Below, in pieces: positions 1-5,258 of a stretch of 5,258 nucleotides of DNA (position 1 is the first letter of the stretch; every line of letters starts with the position of its first letter). This stretch comes from Cryomorphaceae bacterium. Its GTDB lineage: Bacteria > Bacteroidota > Bacteroidia > Flavobacteriales > Schleiferiaceae. The notes beneath the pieces were generated by a model. That model saw only the letters and a list, made by a program, of their open reading frames with translations. It was not told the origin of the DNA and ran no database searches. Where the stretch lies: contig DMDX01000037.1 in the NCBI GenBank assembly GCA_003451355.1, forward strand, positions 1 through 5,258. The letters are read 5' to 3'. The position numbers and the translations under genes were made by a program.

Positions 1-43
1 TCAGGGCACCAAGGCCCGTGACAACGACACGTTTCAGTTCCAT
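1..43 (-). CDS. fabF: beta-ketoacyl-ACP synthase II, N-terminal fragment (gene continues beyond window start)
   Basis: Only the first 14 codons are inside the window; reading leftward from the ATG at 43-41 they give MELKRVVVTGLGAL. This is the typical start of FabF, where the VVVTGxG stretch forms the first beta strand of the thiolase fold. FabF condenses malonyl-ACP with a growing acyl-ACP in fatty-acid elongation in the cytoplasm. The gene begins 9 bp after the acpP stop codon on the same strand, the usual acpP-fabF order, so the two are almost certainly co-transcribed and FabF uses the product of its neighbour as carrier. The catalytic Cys-His-His residues lie outside the window. The identification rests on a short N-terminus plus context; another KAS-family condensing enzyme is the only realistic alternative. 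Confidence 0.88.
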   Translation of the reverse strand, partial: MELKRVVVTGLGAL

Positions 44-52
44 ACAACCTAA

Positions 53-289
53 TTAGGCCTTGGCGGTCTCGATGTAGGCGACAGCCTGACCTACAGTTTG
101 AATTCCTTCAGCTTGATCGTCAGGAATTTGAATGTCAAATTCTTTTTCGAATTCCATGATGAGCTCAACTGTATCGAGTGAGTCTGCACCCAAGTCGCCA
201 GTAAATGAGGCCTCAGCCGTTACTTCTGACTCGGGAACTCCCAATTTATCTACGATGATGCTTTGTACGCGTGCGGCGATGTCCGACAT
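53..289 (-). CDS. acpP: acyl carrier protein
   Basis: A 78-residue acidic protein of normal ACP length. It carries growing acyl chains on a 4'-phosphopantetheine arm during fatty-acid synthesis in the cytoplasm. The attachment site is plain: [10 protein letters not shown], with Ser37 in the DSL motif at the start of helix II, followed by the acidic EFEKEF stretch that contacts partner enzymes. The ATG at 289-287 gives MSDIAARV, the standard ACP start. An in-frame ATG at 352 would add 21 residues (MHHNSKDW...) that do not resemble any ACP N-terminus and would reach almost to the divergent purN gene, so I reject it. fabF follows after 9 bp, consistent with an acpP-fabF operon. The gene is visibly more AT-rich than its neighbours, probably reflecting codon choice in a highly expressed gene. 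No convincing Shine-Dalgarno is present. The only promoter-like box on this strand is a weak TTTCTTTG at 326-319. Confidence 0.97.
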   Translation of the reverse strand: MSDIAARVQSIIVDKLGVPESEVTAEASFTGDLGADSLDTVELIMEFEKEFDIQIPDDQAEGIQTVGQAVAYIETAKA

Positions 290-308
290 AACCAATGGTT
301 TTGAGTTA

Positions 309-338
309 TTGATGGGTGCAAAGAAAAGCCAATCTTTG
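309..338 (+). promoter_or_regulatory. candidate Bacteroidota promoter for purN (distal)
   Basis: TTG at 309-311 is followed after exactly 19 bp by AATCTTTG at 331-338. The known Bacteroidota consensus is TTG/TTTG, about 19 bp, then TAnnTTTG. The -7 box matches five of six fixed positions (first T is A). Transcription would start near 343, leaving a leader of about 31 nt before the purN GTG. The spacing is ideal, but short degenerate motifs are common, so confidence is low. Confidence 0.33.
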
Positions 339-341
339 GAA

Positions 342-369
342 TTGTGGTGCATTTCGCCCCCTACCTTTA
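342..369 (+). promoter_or_regulatory. candidate Bacteroidota promoter for purN (proximal, would give leaderless mRNA)
   Basis: TTG at 342-344 is followed after 17 bp by TACCTTTA at 362-369, a five-of-six match to TAnnTTTG (final G is A). With the usual geometry of this promoter class, transcription would start at about 374, the first base of the purN GTG codon, giving an mRNA without a leader. It competes with the candidate ending at 338; the sequence alone does not decide between them. Confidence 0.3.
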
Positions 370-373
370 GGCC

Positions 374-970
374 GTGAATCCACCAAAAGTTGCAATCCTC
401 GTTTCAGGTAGCGGAAGCAATGCCGCGGCCCTGCTCGATTTTTGGGCTAATGGCGCCGTTCAAACGGTCGGAATTTGGACCAACCGAACGTCCGCAGGAA
501 TTTGGAATCGCTCACTCTACGCGCCAGTCTATCACTTTGTTCCGGGTCAGGACGACGAGCCCCTGCTGGCTCAGTGGCGCGCTGAGGGCGTGACGGCCCT
601 GGTGCTGGCGGGCTACCTCAAGCCGGTTCCAGCAGCCTGGATACAGGCGTTTGGCGCTCATTGCTACAATATTCATCCCGCGCTGCTGCCGGCCTACGGC
701 GGGCACGGGATGTACGGCCACCACATCCACGAGGCGGTGGTTGCCGCCGGCGAGACGGAATCCGGACTCAGCATCCACCGAGTGACCGAGCACTACGACG
801 AGGGCCCCGTTCTCTTTCAAATGCGCACGGCTGTTAACCCCGGTGACACCGCTGAGGAGGTTGCGGCGCGCATCCTTAAAGGCGAGCATTGGGCATACCC
901 GCGCGTCGTGACGGCCGACCTTCTTGGGTTGCACCTACCCACTGATTTACCTGAAGGATGGTCCAAGTAG
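374..970 (+). CDS. purN: phosphoribosylglycinamide formyltransferase 1 (GAR transformylase)
   Basis: This 198-residue enzyme transfers the formyl group of 10-formyltetrahydrofolate to glycinamide ribonucleotide, the third step of de novo purine synthesis, in the cytoplasm. The N-terminal SGSGSN loop (residues 11-16) binds the substrate phosphate. [11 protein letters not shown] (76-86) and the catalytic NIHP block (Asn99, His101) follow. The folate-site Asp142 lies in [10 protein letters not shown]. These match Asn106, His108 and Asp144 of the E. coli enzyme. [19 protein letters not shown] is the form I associate with Bacteroidota PurN. The GTG at 374 is the only plausible start: an in-frame TAG lies at 368-370, and it places the phosphate loop at the expected distance from the N-terminus. 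The gene is divergent from acpP and overlaps rnhA by 13 bp in another frame. Nothing looks damaged. Confidence 0.96.
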   Translation: MNPPKVAILVSGSGSNAAALLDFWANGAVQTVGIWTNRTSAGIWNRSLYAPVYHFVPGQDDEPLLAQWRAEGVTALVLAGYLKPVPAAWIQAFGAHCYNIHPALLPAYGGHGMYGHHIHEAVVAAGETESGLSIHRVTEHYDEGPVLFQMRTAVNPGDTAEEVAARILKGEHWAYPRVVTADLLGLHLPTDLPEGWSK

Positions 971-1404
971 ACCTGTTTACGGACGGGGCAGCCAAGGGCA
1001 ACCCGGGCCCCGGCGGCTACGGAGCCATTTTGCGCAGCGGCGCCCACGAAAAAGAACTGAGTGGCGGATTTTACCACACCACCAACAACCGCATGGAGCT
1101 GATGGCCGTGATAGTGGGTATTGAGGCCCTCAAGTCGGGCTGCTCCGTTCGAGTGGTCAGCGACAGCAAGTATGTGGTGGACGCGTTCAACGCCCGATGG
1201 ATTGACGGCTGGAAGCGACGCGGTTGGGCCAAAGTAAAAAATCCGGATCTGTGGAAGCGCCTGCTCAAAGCCATGGAGCCCCACCAAGTGCGGTTTGAGT
1301 GGATCAAGGGCCACAACGACCACCCCGAGAACGAGCGCTGCGACCGCTTGGCGGTCGCGGCCTCACTAAATCCGACGGAACAGGACCACGGCTTTCAGCC
1401 TTAA
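958..1404 (+). CDS. rnhA: ribonuclease HI
   Basis: This 148-residue enzyme cuts the RNA strand of RNA-DNA hybrids, removing primers and R-loops. The four acidic metal ligands are present: Asp9 in [15 protein letters not shown], Glu47 in NNRMELMA, Asp69 in VVSDSKYV and Asp129 in NERCDRLA. The flexible His122 of KGHNDHPEN, equivalent to His124 in E. coli, is also kept. [19 protein letters not shown] (81-99) is the tryptophan- and lysine-rich handle that grips the hybrid; its loop is about five residues shorter than in E. coli RNase HI as I remember that sequence. No N-terminal hybrid-binding domain is present. The ATG at 958 starts inside the last codons of purN (13-bp overlap), with GAAGG immediately before it, too close to be a normal ribosome site. 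Translation is therefore probably coupled to purN termination. The gene ends at a TAA only 14 bp from the convergent GH3 stop codon. Confidence 0.97.
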   Translation: MVQVDLFTDGAAKGNPGPGGYGAILRSGAHEKELSGGFYHTTNNRMELMAVIVGIEALKSGCSVRVVSDSKYVVDAFNARWIDGWKRRGWAKVKNPDLWKRLLKAMEPHQVRFEWIKGHNDHPENERCDRLAVAASLNPTEQDHGFQP

Positions 1405-1440
1405 CTAGCTGCTGGTTACTAGTTGCTAGCTACTAGCTTG
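1404..1440. repeat. 14-bp CTAG-rich tandem repeat with hairpin potential at convergent gene ends
   Basis: ACTAG recurs at 1404, 1418 and 1432, exactly 14 bp apart. The units are ACTAGCTGCTGGTT, ACTAGTTGCTAGCT and a partial ACTAGCTTG. CTAG, usually a rare tetranucleotide in bacteria, occurs four times in 33 bp. Two small stems are possible: AACTAG (1403-1408) with CTAGTT (1419-1424) around a 10-nt loop, and GCTAG (1425-1429) with CTAGC (1433-1437) around a 3-nt loop. No T-run follows on either strand, so this is not a classical intrinsic terminator, though it may act as a weak bidirectional one. The array starts in the rnhA stop codon and encodes the last residues and stop of the GH3 gene. Confidence 0.7.
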
Positions 1441-2918
1441 TCTGCTACACTGCGGTCGTTCATCAGACGCGGAACCTTGTTTTGGCCGCCGAGCTTGCCC
1501 ACCGACTTCATGTAGGTGATGAAGGCGTCGTTCGGGAGTGCGCGCAGCACGCAGTTGCGCAAGATTCCGCCCGAAATCAAATCTTGGTAGTAGACGTTTT
1601 TGGCCTGTAGGGCGCGGTCGACGGTGGCGGTAAAGGCCTCGAGGTCGGCGGGTGCCTCGTCAAAGGCGACAAACCACTCGTGGTAGGGCAGTCCGCCCTC
1701 GCTGGGGTTGACCTGTGGAGCGACGGTGAATTCACGCACTTTGCCGCCGTGGGCGGCCACAGCTTGTTCGAGGGCGTACTCGACTTCGGATCCGATGACG
1801 TGCTCGCCAAAGGCCGAGATAAAGTGCTTGATGCGTCCGGTCACACGAATGCGGTAGGGGGCCGTCGACACGAACTCGACGGTGTCGCCAATGCTGTAGC
1901 CCCAAAGGCCGGCGTTGGTGTGCATGATGAGCGCGTAGTTGACGCCGGTTTGGACCTCGGCGAGGCTGAGGCGGGGCGGATTTTCGTCAAAAAAGCGGTC
2001 GGACGGAATGAATTCGTAGTAGATTCCGTTCTTGAGCAGCAGCAGCAAATCCTGGCTGTCGGGCTGGTCCTGGTAGGCGATGAAGCCCTCAGACGCCGGG
2101 TAGGTCTGCACGATGGGAACCTTGCGGCCAAAGAGCTCTTCGAATCGGGCGCGGTAGGGCTCGAATGCGACTCCGCCCGTGACAAAGAGGTCAAGGGTGG
2201 GGAATACCTCGCCGATGCTCGACTTGCCGCTGACCTCGAGCAGGCGCTCGAAGTACATCTGTACCCAGGGCGGAATTCCCGAGATGATGGACATCGGGGC
2301 GCCTACGGTTTCGCGCACGATGGCTTCGACTTTGTCTTCCCAGTCCTCGATGCAGTTGGTGTCCCACGTGGGCTTGCGGTTCTTTTGAAGGTAGGAGGGA
2401 ACGAAGTGGGCGGTGATTCCGCTCAGGCGACCCGTGGGGATGCCGTTTTTGTCTTCGAGCACAGGGCTGCCCTGCAGAAAGATCATGTTGCCGTTGACCA
2501 TGCGGCTTTGGCTGGTAGCGTGCATGTGGGCGAAGAGGGCGTTGCGGGCCGACGAAATGTGGTAGGGCACGGACTCCTTGGTCAGGGGAATGTACTTGGC
2601 GCCTGAGGTGGTTCCGCTGGTTTTGGCGAAGTAGGTGGGACGGCCGGGCCACAAAATGTCGGACTCGCCCGCCACGACACGGTCGATATAGGGCCGAAGC
2701 GCCTCGTAGTCGCGTACCGGGACGGCCTGAATAAGGTCCTGGTGGCTGCGCACGTCGGCGAAGCGGTGGTCGCGTCCAAAAACGGTGCGGGCCGCGGTGG
2801 CGGTGAGCTGTTCGAGCGTGCGTTGCTGGGTTTCAAAGGGTTTCGTGGCCCAAGCGCGGGTTTGGCGGTCAACTATGGCAGCCCACTGGACTGCGGCAAA
2901 TTCTTTGAACGTTTTCAT
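1419..2918 (-). CDS. GH3-family acyl-acid amido synthetase (GH3 auxin-responsive promoter family)
   Basis: A 499-residue member of the GH3 family of adenylate-forming enzymes. The best-known members, in plants, activate jasmonate, auxin or benzoates with ATP and join them to amino acids; the substrate of bacterial members is not established to my knowledge. Three nucleotide-binding motifs are intact: the P-loop-like KTSGTTSGAKYIPLT (99-113), QTYPASEG (271-278) and YSIGDTVEF (341-349). TGRIKHFISAFGEHV (360-374) matches the hinge before the mobile C-terminal domain, and GGQNKVPRL (478-486) holds the conserved Lys481, in the context QxKxPR seen in plant GH3 proteins. There is no signal peptide or membrane segment, so it should be cytoplasmic. 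Length is normal for bacterial members, shorter than the roughly 600 residues of plant enzymes. The ATG at 2918 lies 6 bp after the stop of the M23-like gene, so the two form an operon. The last codons and stop lie in the CTAG-rich repeat. Confidence 0.93.
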   Translation of the reverse strand: MKTFKEFAAVQWAAIVDRQTRAWATKPFETQQRTLEQLTATAARTVFGRDHRFADVRSHQDLIQAVPVRDYEALRPYIDRVVAGESDILWPGRPTYFAKTSGTTSGAKYIPLTKESVPYHISSARNALFAHMHATSQSRMVNGNMIFLQGSPVLEDKNGIPTGRLSGITAHFVPSYLQKNRKPTWDTNCIEDWEDKVEAIVRETVGAPMSIISGIPPWVQMYFERLLEVSGKSSIGEVFPTLDLFVTGGVAFEPYRARFEELFGRKVPIVQTYPASEGFIAYQDQPDSQDLLLLLKNGIYYEFIPSDRFFDENPPRLSLAEVQTGVNYALIMHTNAGLWGYSIGDTVEFVSTAPYRIRVTGRIKHFISAFGEHVIGSEVEYALEQAVAAHGGKVREFTVAPQVNPSEGGLPYHEWFVAFDEAPADLEAFTATVDRALQAKNVYYQDLISGGILRNCVLRALPNDAFITYMKSVGKLGGQNKVPRLMNDRSVADKLVASN

Positions 2919-2924
2919 TTCGTA

Positions 2925-3785
2925 CTACTTGCGGTATCCGAGCTCTTGGGCGGCACTGACAGGGCGTCCGTGGATCCAGAGCTCAATTTTAAATGGAATC
3001 GGATTTTCGGGGTCTTCTTCGAGGAGTCTGCCAAGGGTTTCGCCGCGCTTGACGCTGCTTCCGGGTCGTGCGGTGACGCGGTTGAGGCCCACGTAACGGC
3101 TGATGCGGTCGTCAGAGTGGTGTACGGTCATGGAATAGCCCAGCGAAGTCGTTCCCTCGATCGCAAGCACCGTGCCGTCGTCTACAGCGACGACATCAGA
3201 TGGTCGTACCGCGTCAATTTCAAGTCCAAAGCGACCCTGTGCGGCATTTGCCGTGCGCCGCACGAGGCCCGCAACGGGCTGAAGCATTTGGCCTTCACTC
3301 GCCAGTTCAGCCTGGCTTTCGCGCGCTTCGACCTCTTGGCGGAGCTTGCGCTCGCGTTCGCTCGCTTTGAGTCGCTCGGCCGACCAGCCCGGGGGCGGAG
3401 TTGCGGCACTGGTGAGGGTGTCGGGCGGAAGGCTTCCGTCGACCATAAATTGAATGTGCTGAATGAAGGATTCTTGGTAGGCCACAAAGTCGACGAGGGA
3501 GTCTGTCACCTCGTTGAGCCGCACGGCTTCGCGCCGAAGTGCGGTGCTCGAATACCCGGGAATGTACTCGCGCAGCGGGGTGTAGGCGATCAAAAAGGTC
3601 GTGGACACGATCAAAAAGAGCACCGCGCTACCCACGGCCAAAAACACGTTGCGGCGGTTGAGGACCATTGAGAACCGTTCCTCAAACGAGGATTCATCGA
3701 GTAAAACCAAGCGGTAGCGGTGGCGCCACTTCGCGAGCCAATGCTGGGCGAGTTCTTTTCGGGTTCGTCGCTTCGGAGTCTTCAC
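2925..3785 (-). CDS. membrane-anchored M23/LytM-like protein with degenerate active site
   Basis: A 286-residue protein with a basic cytoplasmic N-terminus (1-45), one membrane segment at about 47-68, the LREYIPGY motif (71-78) that I recall from a Bacteroidota family annotated as M23 metallopeptidases, a charged, probably coiled-coil region (about 82-165), and a periplasmic LytM-like domain (about 168-280). Active M23 enzymes cut peptidoglycan cross-bridges using HxxxD and HxH zinc motifs. Here HxGxD is replaced by RFGLE (Arg185, Glu189), the YxHLS histidine by Gly233 in YVGLNRV, and HLHFELW by PFKIELW (Pro264, Lys266). The surrounding fold signatures remain (VVAVDDGTVLA, GSSVKRGETLG, IELWIHGRPVSA), so this is a lost active site rather than a decayed gene. 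It may act as a scaffold or amidase regulator, as EnvC/NlpD-type LytM proteins do. The start is GTG at 3785; no ATG lies upstream in frame before a stop. GH3 follows after 6 bp. Confidence 0.85.
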   Translation of the reverse strand: MKTPKRRTRKELAQHWLAKWRHRYRLVLLDESSFEERFSMVLNRRNVFLAVGSAVLFLIVSTTFLIAYTPLREYIPGYSSTALRREAVRLNEVTDSLVDFVAYQESFIQHIQFMVDGSLPPDTLTSAATPPPGWSAERLKASERERKLRQEVEARESQAELASEGQMLQPVAGLVRRTANAAQGRFGLEIDAVRPSDVVAVDDGTVLAIEGTTSLGYSMTVHHSDDRISRYVGLNRVTARPGSSVKRGETLGRLLEEDPENPIPFKIELWIHGRPVSAAQELGYRK

Positions 3786-3790
3786 AATTT

Positions 3791-3798
3791 CAAAGGTA
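3791..3798 (-). promoter_or_regulatory. -7 box TACCTTTG for the M23-like/GH3 operon
   Basis: The minus strand reads TACCTTTG, a six-of-six match to the Bacteroidota -7 consensus TAnnTTTG. No good TTG -33 element lies at the expected distance; TTCG at 3824-3821 is the nearest. The box ends only five bases before the GTG at 3785, so the predicted start of transcription is about 3786, making the mRNA almost leaderless. Confidence 0.5.
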
Positions 3799-3829
3799 GG
3801 GAATCCGAAACGCAGCCGCCCGAACGCCC

Positions 3830-3837
3830 TAACTTTG
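3830..3837 (+). promoter_or_regulatory. -7 box TAACTTTG for the SprE/PorW-like gene
   Basis: TAACTTTG is a six-of-six match to TAnnTTTG on the plus strand. It predicts a transcript start near 3842 and a leader of about 18 nt before the ATG at 3860. No TTG/TTTG is found about 19 bp upstream, so either the -33 element is weak or an activator helps. Together with the opposing box at 3798-3791 it fills the 74-bp divergent spacer. Confidence 0.5.
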
Positions 3838-3859
3838 GACTTTCTGCGTTAACCTCATT

Positions 3860-5258
3860 ATGCGTTCGTCTCTGCTGTTCCGCTCCCTTGCTTTGGGTGC
3901 TACGGTCGCGGCCGTAGCCCTGTCGGGTTGCAGCCGCGAAAAAGACCGTTGGCTGAACCGTCGCTACCACGAGGTTACGGCTCGATTTAATCCGCTGTAT
4001 AACGGTCAAGTGGCCTACGCGGAAGCGTTGGCGTTGGCGCAAGAGGCGCAGCAGGACGATTTTACGCAACTGATTCCGGTGGACGACTGGACAAAAGTGA
4101 AGACGGGCACGCCCGGCGAAGTCAAGGCCAAGCGCGCCGTCGAGAAGGCAGCCAAAACCATTCAAGAGCACAGCATGGTGTTCAAGGGGAAGCAGGCGAA
4201 TCCCGCGGTGTTTGACGCCTACCTTTTGATGGCCCGCGCCCAGATGCTGATGGGTCTTGACGCGCCGGCATCTGAAGCGCTGAGTACGGTTGCGCGCTTG
4301 AGCAGCAATCCTGAGCAGCAGGTTGAGGCCGAGCTCGAGCGGGCGGAACTGCTTGCGCGCCAAGGCAATTCGGCCCTCGCGGAGCCGCTAATGTTTGAGC
4401 TGGAGCGCAAAGGGGTCCCCAAGAAGTGGCTGTACCAAGTCGACCGAGTTCGCGGGCGGATGGCGATCGCCGAGCAAGACTGGGTCGGAGCGGCCGAAGC
4501 GATGGGCCGCGCAGCGGCTAAGGCACCGCGCGCCCACCAACGGGCGCGGTATGCCTTTTTGGCTGGCCAGCTGTACGAACGCGCGCTAGAGCCCGAGCGG
4601 GCCCGACGCATGTACGAGGCCTGTCTGAAGGCGCAGCCCGCCAGTTATGCGATGCTTTTGGAGGCTCAGCTGCGTCGAAGCATGAATGGAGGCGGAATCA
4701 ATCCCGCCAAGTTGTACAAAGAGCTCCGGGAGCTGCTTCGCGAGCCCAAGAATGCCGATTTTGCAGACCGCATCTATTTTGCCTTGGGCGATTTGGCCCT
4801 TCAGTGGGACGACCGCGACGAGGCGTATGCCTACTTTCAGCGTTCGTTTGCTGCCGGCAAGCCCGAGCGCCCACTCGTTCAAGGCCTCGCCTATGCACGC
4901 CACGGCGCCTTGGCTTTGGAGCGGCGCGCCTACGAGCGGGCTCAGGTTGATTTTGACTCTGCCTCGGTACTGCTCCCGAAGTCGTACGCAGGGCGCGACG
5001 GGTTTGTCAAGAAGGCCCAAACGCTGTCCGTACTCGTGGAGGCGCTCAACCGTGCTCAGTTGGCGGATTCATTAGTGCTTCTTGCGGGGCGCGATCCTGC
5101 AGCCGTGCGTGTGATGGTCGAGAAGTACGTGGCTGGGCTGCGCAAGTCAGACCAGGAGGCGGCCGAGCGGGCACGTCGCGAGGAGGAGCTTGCGGAGCTC
5201 CGCGCGGCCAGCGCGGAATTGGACGCTGCGGCGCCCTCGGCCGGCGCGGGAACCGCCG
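3860..5258 (+). CDS. porW: SprE/PorW-type Type IX secretion/gliding TPR lipoprotein, N-terminal part (gene continues beyond window end)
   Basis: The frame stays open for 466 codons and runs off the window. An in-frame TAA at 3830 makes the ATG at 3860 the natural start. Residues 1-23 are a lipoprotein signal peptide with lipobox LSGC (Cys24), followed by the charged SREKD, so it should be a lipid-anchored envelope protein. DRWLNRRYHEVTARFNPLYN plus GQVAY (29-53) resembles the N-terminal signature I remember for SprE of Flavobacterium johnsoniae and PorW of Porphyromonas gingivalis, as does the KAxKTIQEHSMVFKGKxxNP segment (96-114). From about 115 to 400 paired helices of TPR type follow (AYLLMARAQMLMG, YAFLAGQLYERALEPERARR, IYFALGDLALQWDDRDEAYA). 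After 430 it becomes charged and alanine-rich, a probable coiled coil. SprE/PorW is needed for Type IX secretion and, in gliders, motility. Full-length relatives are about 850-900 residues from memory, so roughly half is visible. Divergent from the M23-like/GH3 operon. Confidence 0.87.
   Translation, partial: MRSSLLFRSLALGATVAAVALSGCSREKDRWLNRRYHEVTARFNPLYNGQVAYAEALALAQEAQQDDFTQLIPVDDWTKVKTGTPGEVKAKRAVEKAAKTIQEHSMVFKGKQANPAVFDAYLLMARAQMLMGLDAPASEALSTVARLSSNPEQQVEAELERAELLARQGNSALAEPLMFELERKGVPKKWLYQVDRVRGRMAIAEQDWVGAAEAMGRAAAKAPRAHQRARYAFLAGQLYERALEPERARRMYEACLKAQPASYAMLLEAQLRRSMNGGGINPAKLYKELRELLREPKNADFADRIYFALGDLALQWDDRDEAYAYFQRSFAAGKPERPLVQGLAYARHGALALERRAYERAQVDFDSASVLLPKSYAGRDGFVKKAQTLSVLVEALNRAQLADSLVLLAGRDPAAVRVMVEKYVAGLRKSDQEAAERARREEELAELRAASAELDAAAPSAGAGTA

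Noticed and set aside
53..352. Longer 99-residue version of the acyl carrier protein starting at 352
   Set aside because: The extra 21 residues do not resemble ACP N-termini; MSDIAARV at 289 is the standard start.
1403..1440. Classical rho-independent terminator between rnhA and GH3
   Set aside because: The stems are only 5-6 bp, AT-containing, and no T-run follows on either strand. Described as a repeat with weak hairpins instead.
1680..2606. 308-codon open frame on the plus strand opposite the GH3 gene
   Set aside because: Its translation is valine/glycine/aspartate-rich with no recognisable domain, and it lies wholly antisense to a gene with intact catalytic motifs. It is a by-product of the GC-rich third codon positions of GH3.
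2742..3671. 309-codon open frame on the plus strand opposite the M23-like gene and the start of GH3
   Set aside because: It crosses two clear genes on the other strand, has no family resemblance, and its length is explained by codon bias of the sense genes.
2925..3785. M23-like gene as a decaying pseudogene
   Set aside because: The frame is complete over 286 codons with a membrane segment and well-kept LytM framework; only active-site positions differ, which points to a pseudoenzyme rather than random decay.
3782..4611. Minus-strand open frames opposite the SprE/PorW-like gene (3782-4363 and 4219-4611)
   Set aside because: They are antisense to a frame with a signal peptide, lipobox and family motifs. 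Their products are Arg/Ser/Ala-rich and unlike any protein I know.
3860..5258. Horizontally acquired or defence-type system
   Set aside because: No transposase, integrase, tRNA, direct-repeat boundary or abrupt composition shift was seen. All genes fit a Bacteroidota core chromosome.

Overview
The window looks like chromosomal core DNA of a member of the Bacteroidota, probably a gliding or Type IX-secreting lineage, with a moderately high G+C content for that phylum. Three things point there: a partial lipoprotein gene with the hallmarks of SprE/PorW, a protein known only from Type IX secretion and gliding machinery; several copies of the Bacteroidota -7 promoter box TAnnTTTG and no clear Shine-Dalgarno sequences; and the gene order fabF-acpP divergent from purN-rnhA, which I remember as common in this phylum. 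No RNA genes, CRISPR arrays, insertion sequences or phage genes are visible.

Region 1 (1-373, minus strand): the first 14 codons of fabF follow acpP after a 9-nt gap, a fatty-acid synthesis pair. An 84-bp spacer with candidate promoters separates acpP from the divergent purN.

Region 2 (374-1404, plus strand): purN (glycinamide ribonucleotide formyltransferase, purine synthesis) overlaps rnhA (ribonuclease HI) by 13 bp, so the two form a tightly coupled pair. Both keep all their catalytic residues.

Region 3 (1404-1440): a CTAG-rich 14-bp tandem repeat sits at the convergent ends of rnhA and the GH3 gene. It can fold into small hairpins.

Region 4 (1419-3785, minus strand): a two-gene operon. 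The upstream gene encodes a membrane-anchored M23/LytM-like protein in which every zinc-binding and catalytic position appears replaced. The downstream gene, 6 bp later, encodes a complete GH3-family acyl-acid amido synthetase with all three nucleotide-binding motifs.

Region 5 (3786-5258): a 74-bp divergent promoter region, with one perfect TAnnTTTG box for each direction, separates the M23-like gene from a SprE/PorW-type TPR lipoprotein gene that runs off the window end (466 codons visible).

The most interesting part is regions 4-5. An apparently inactive LytM-domain protein and a GH3 enzyme of unknown bacterial substrate are divergently paired with a Type IX secretion/gliding component. 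A shared role at the cell envelope is inference, not something the sequence proves.
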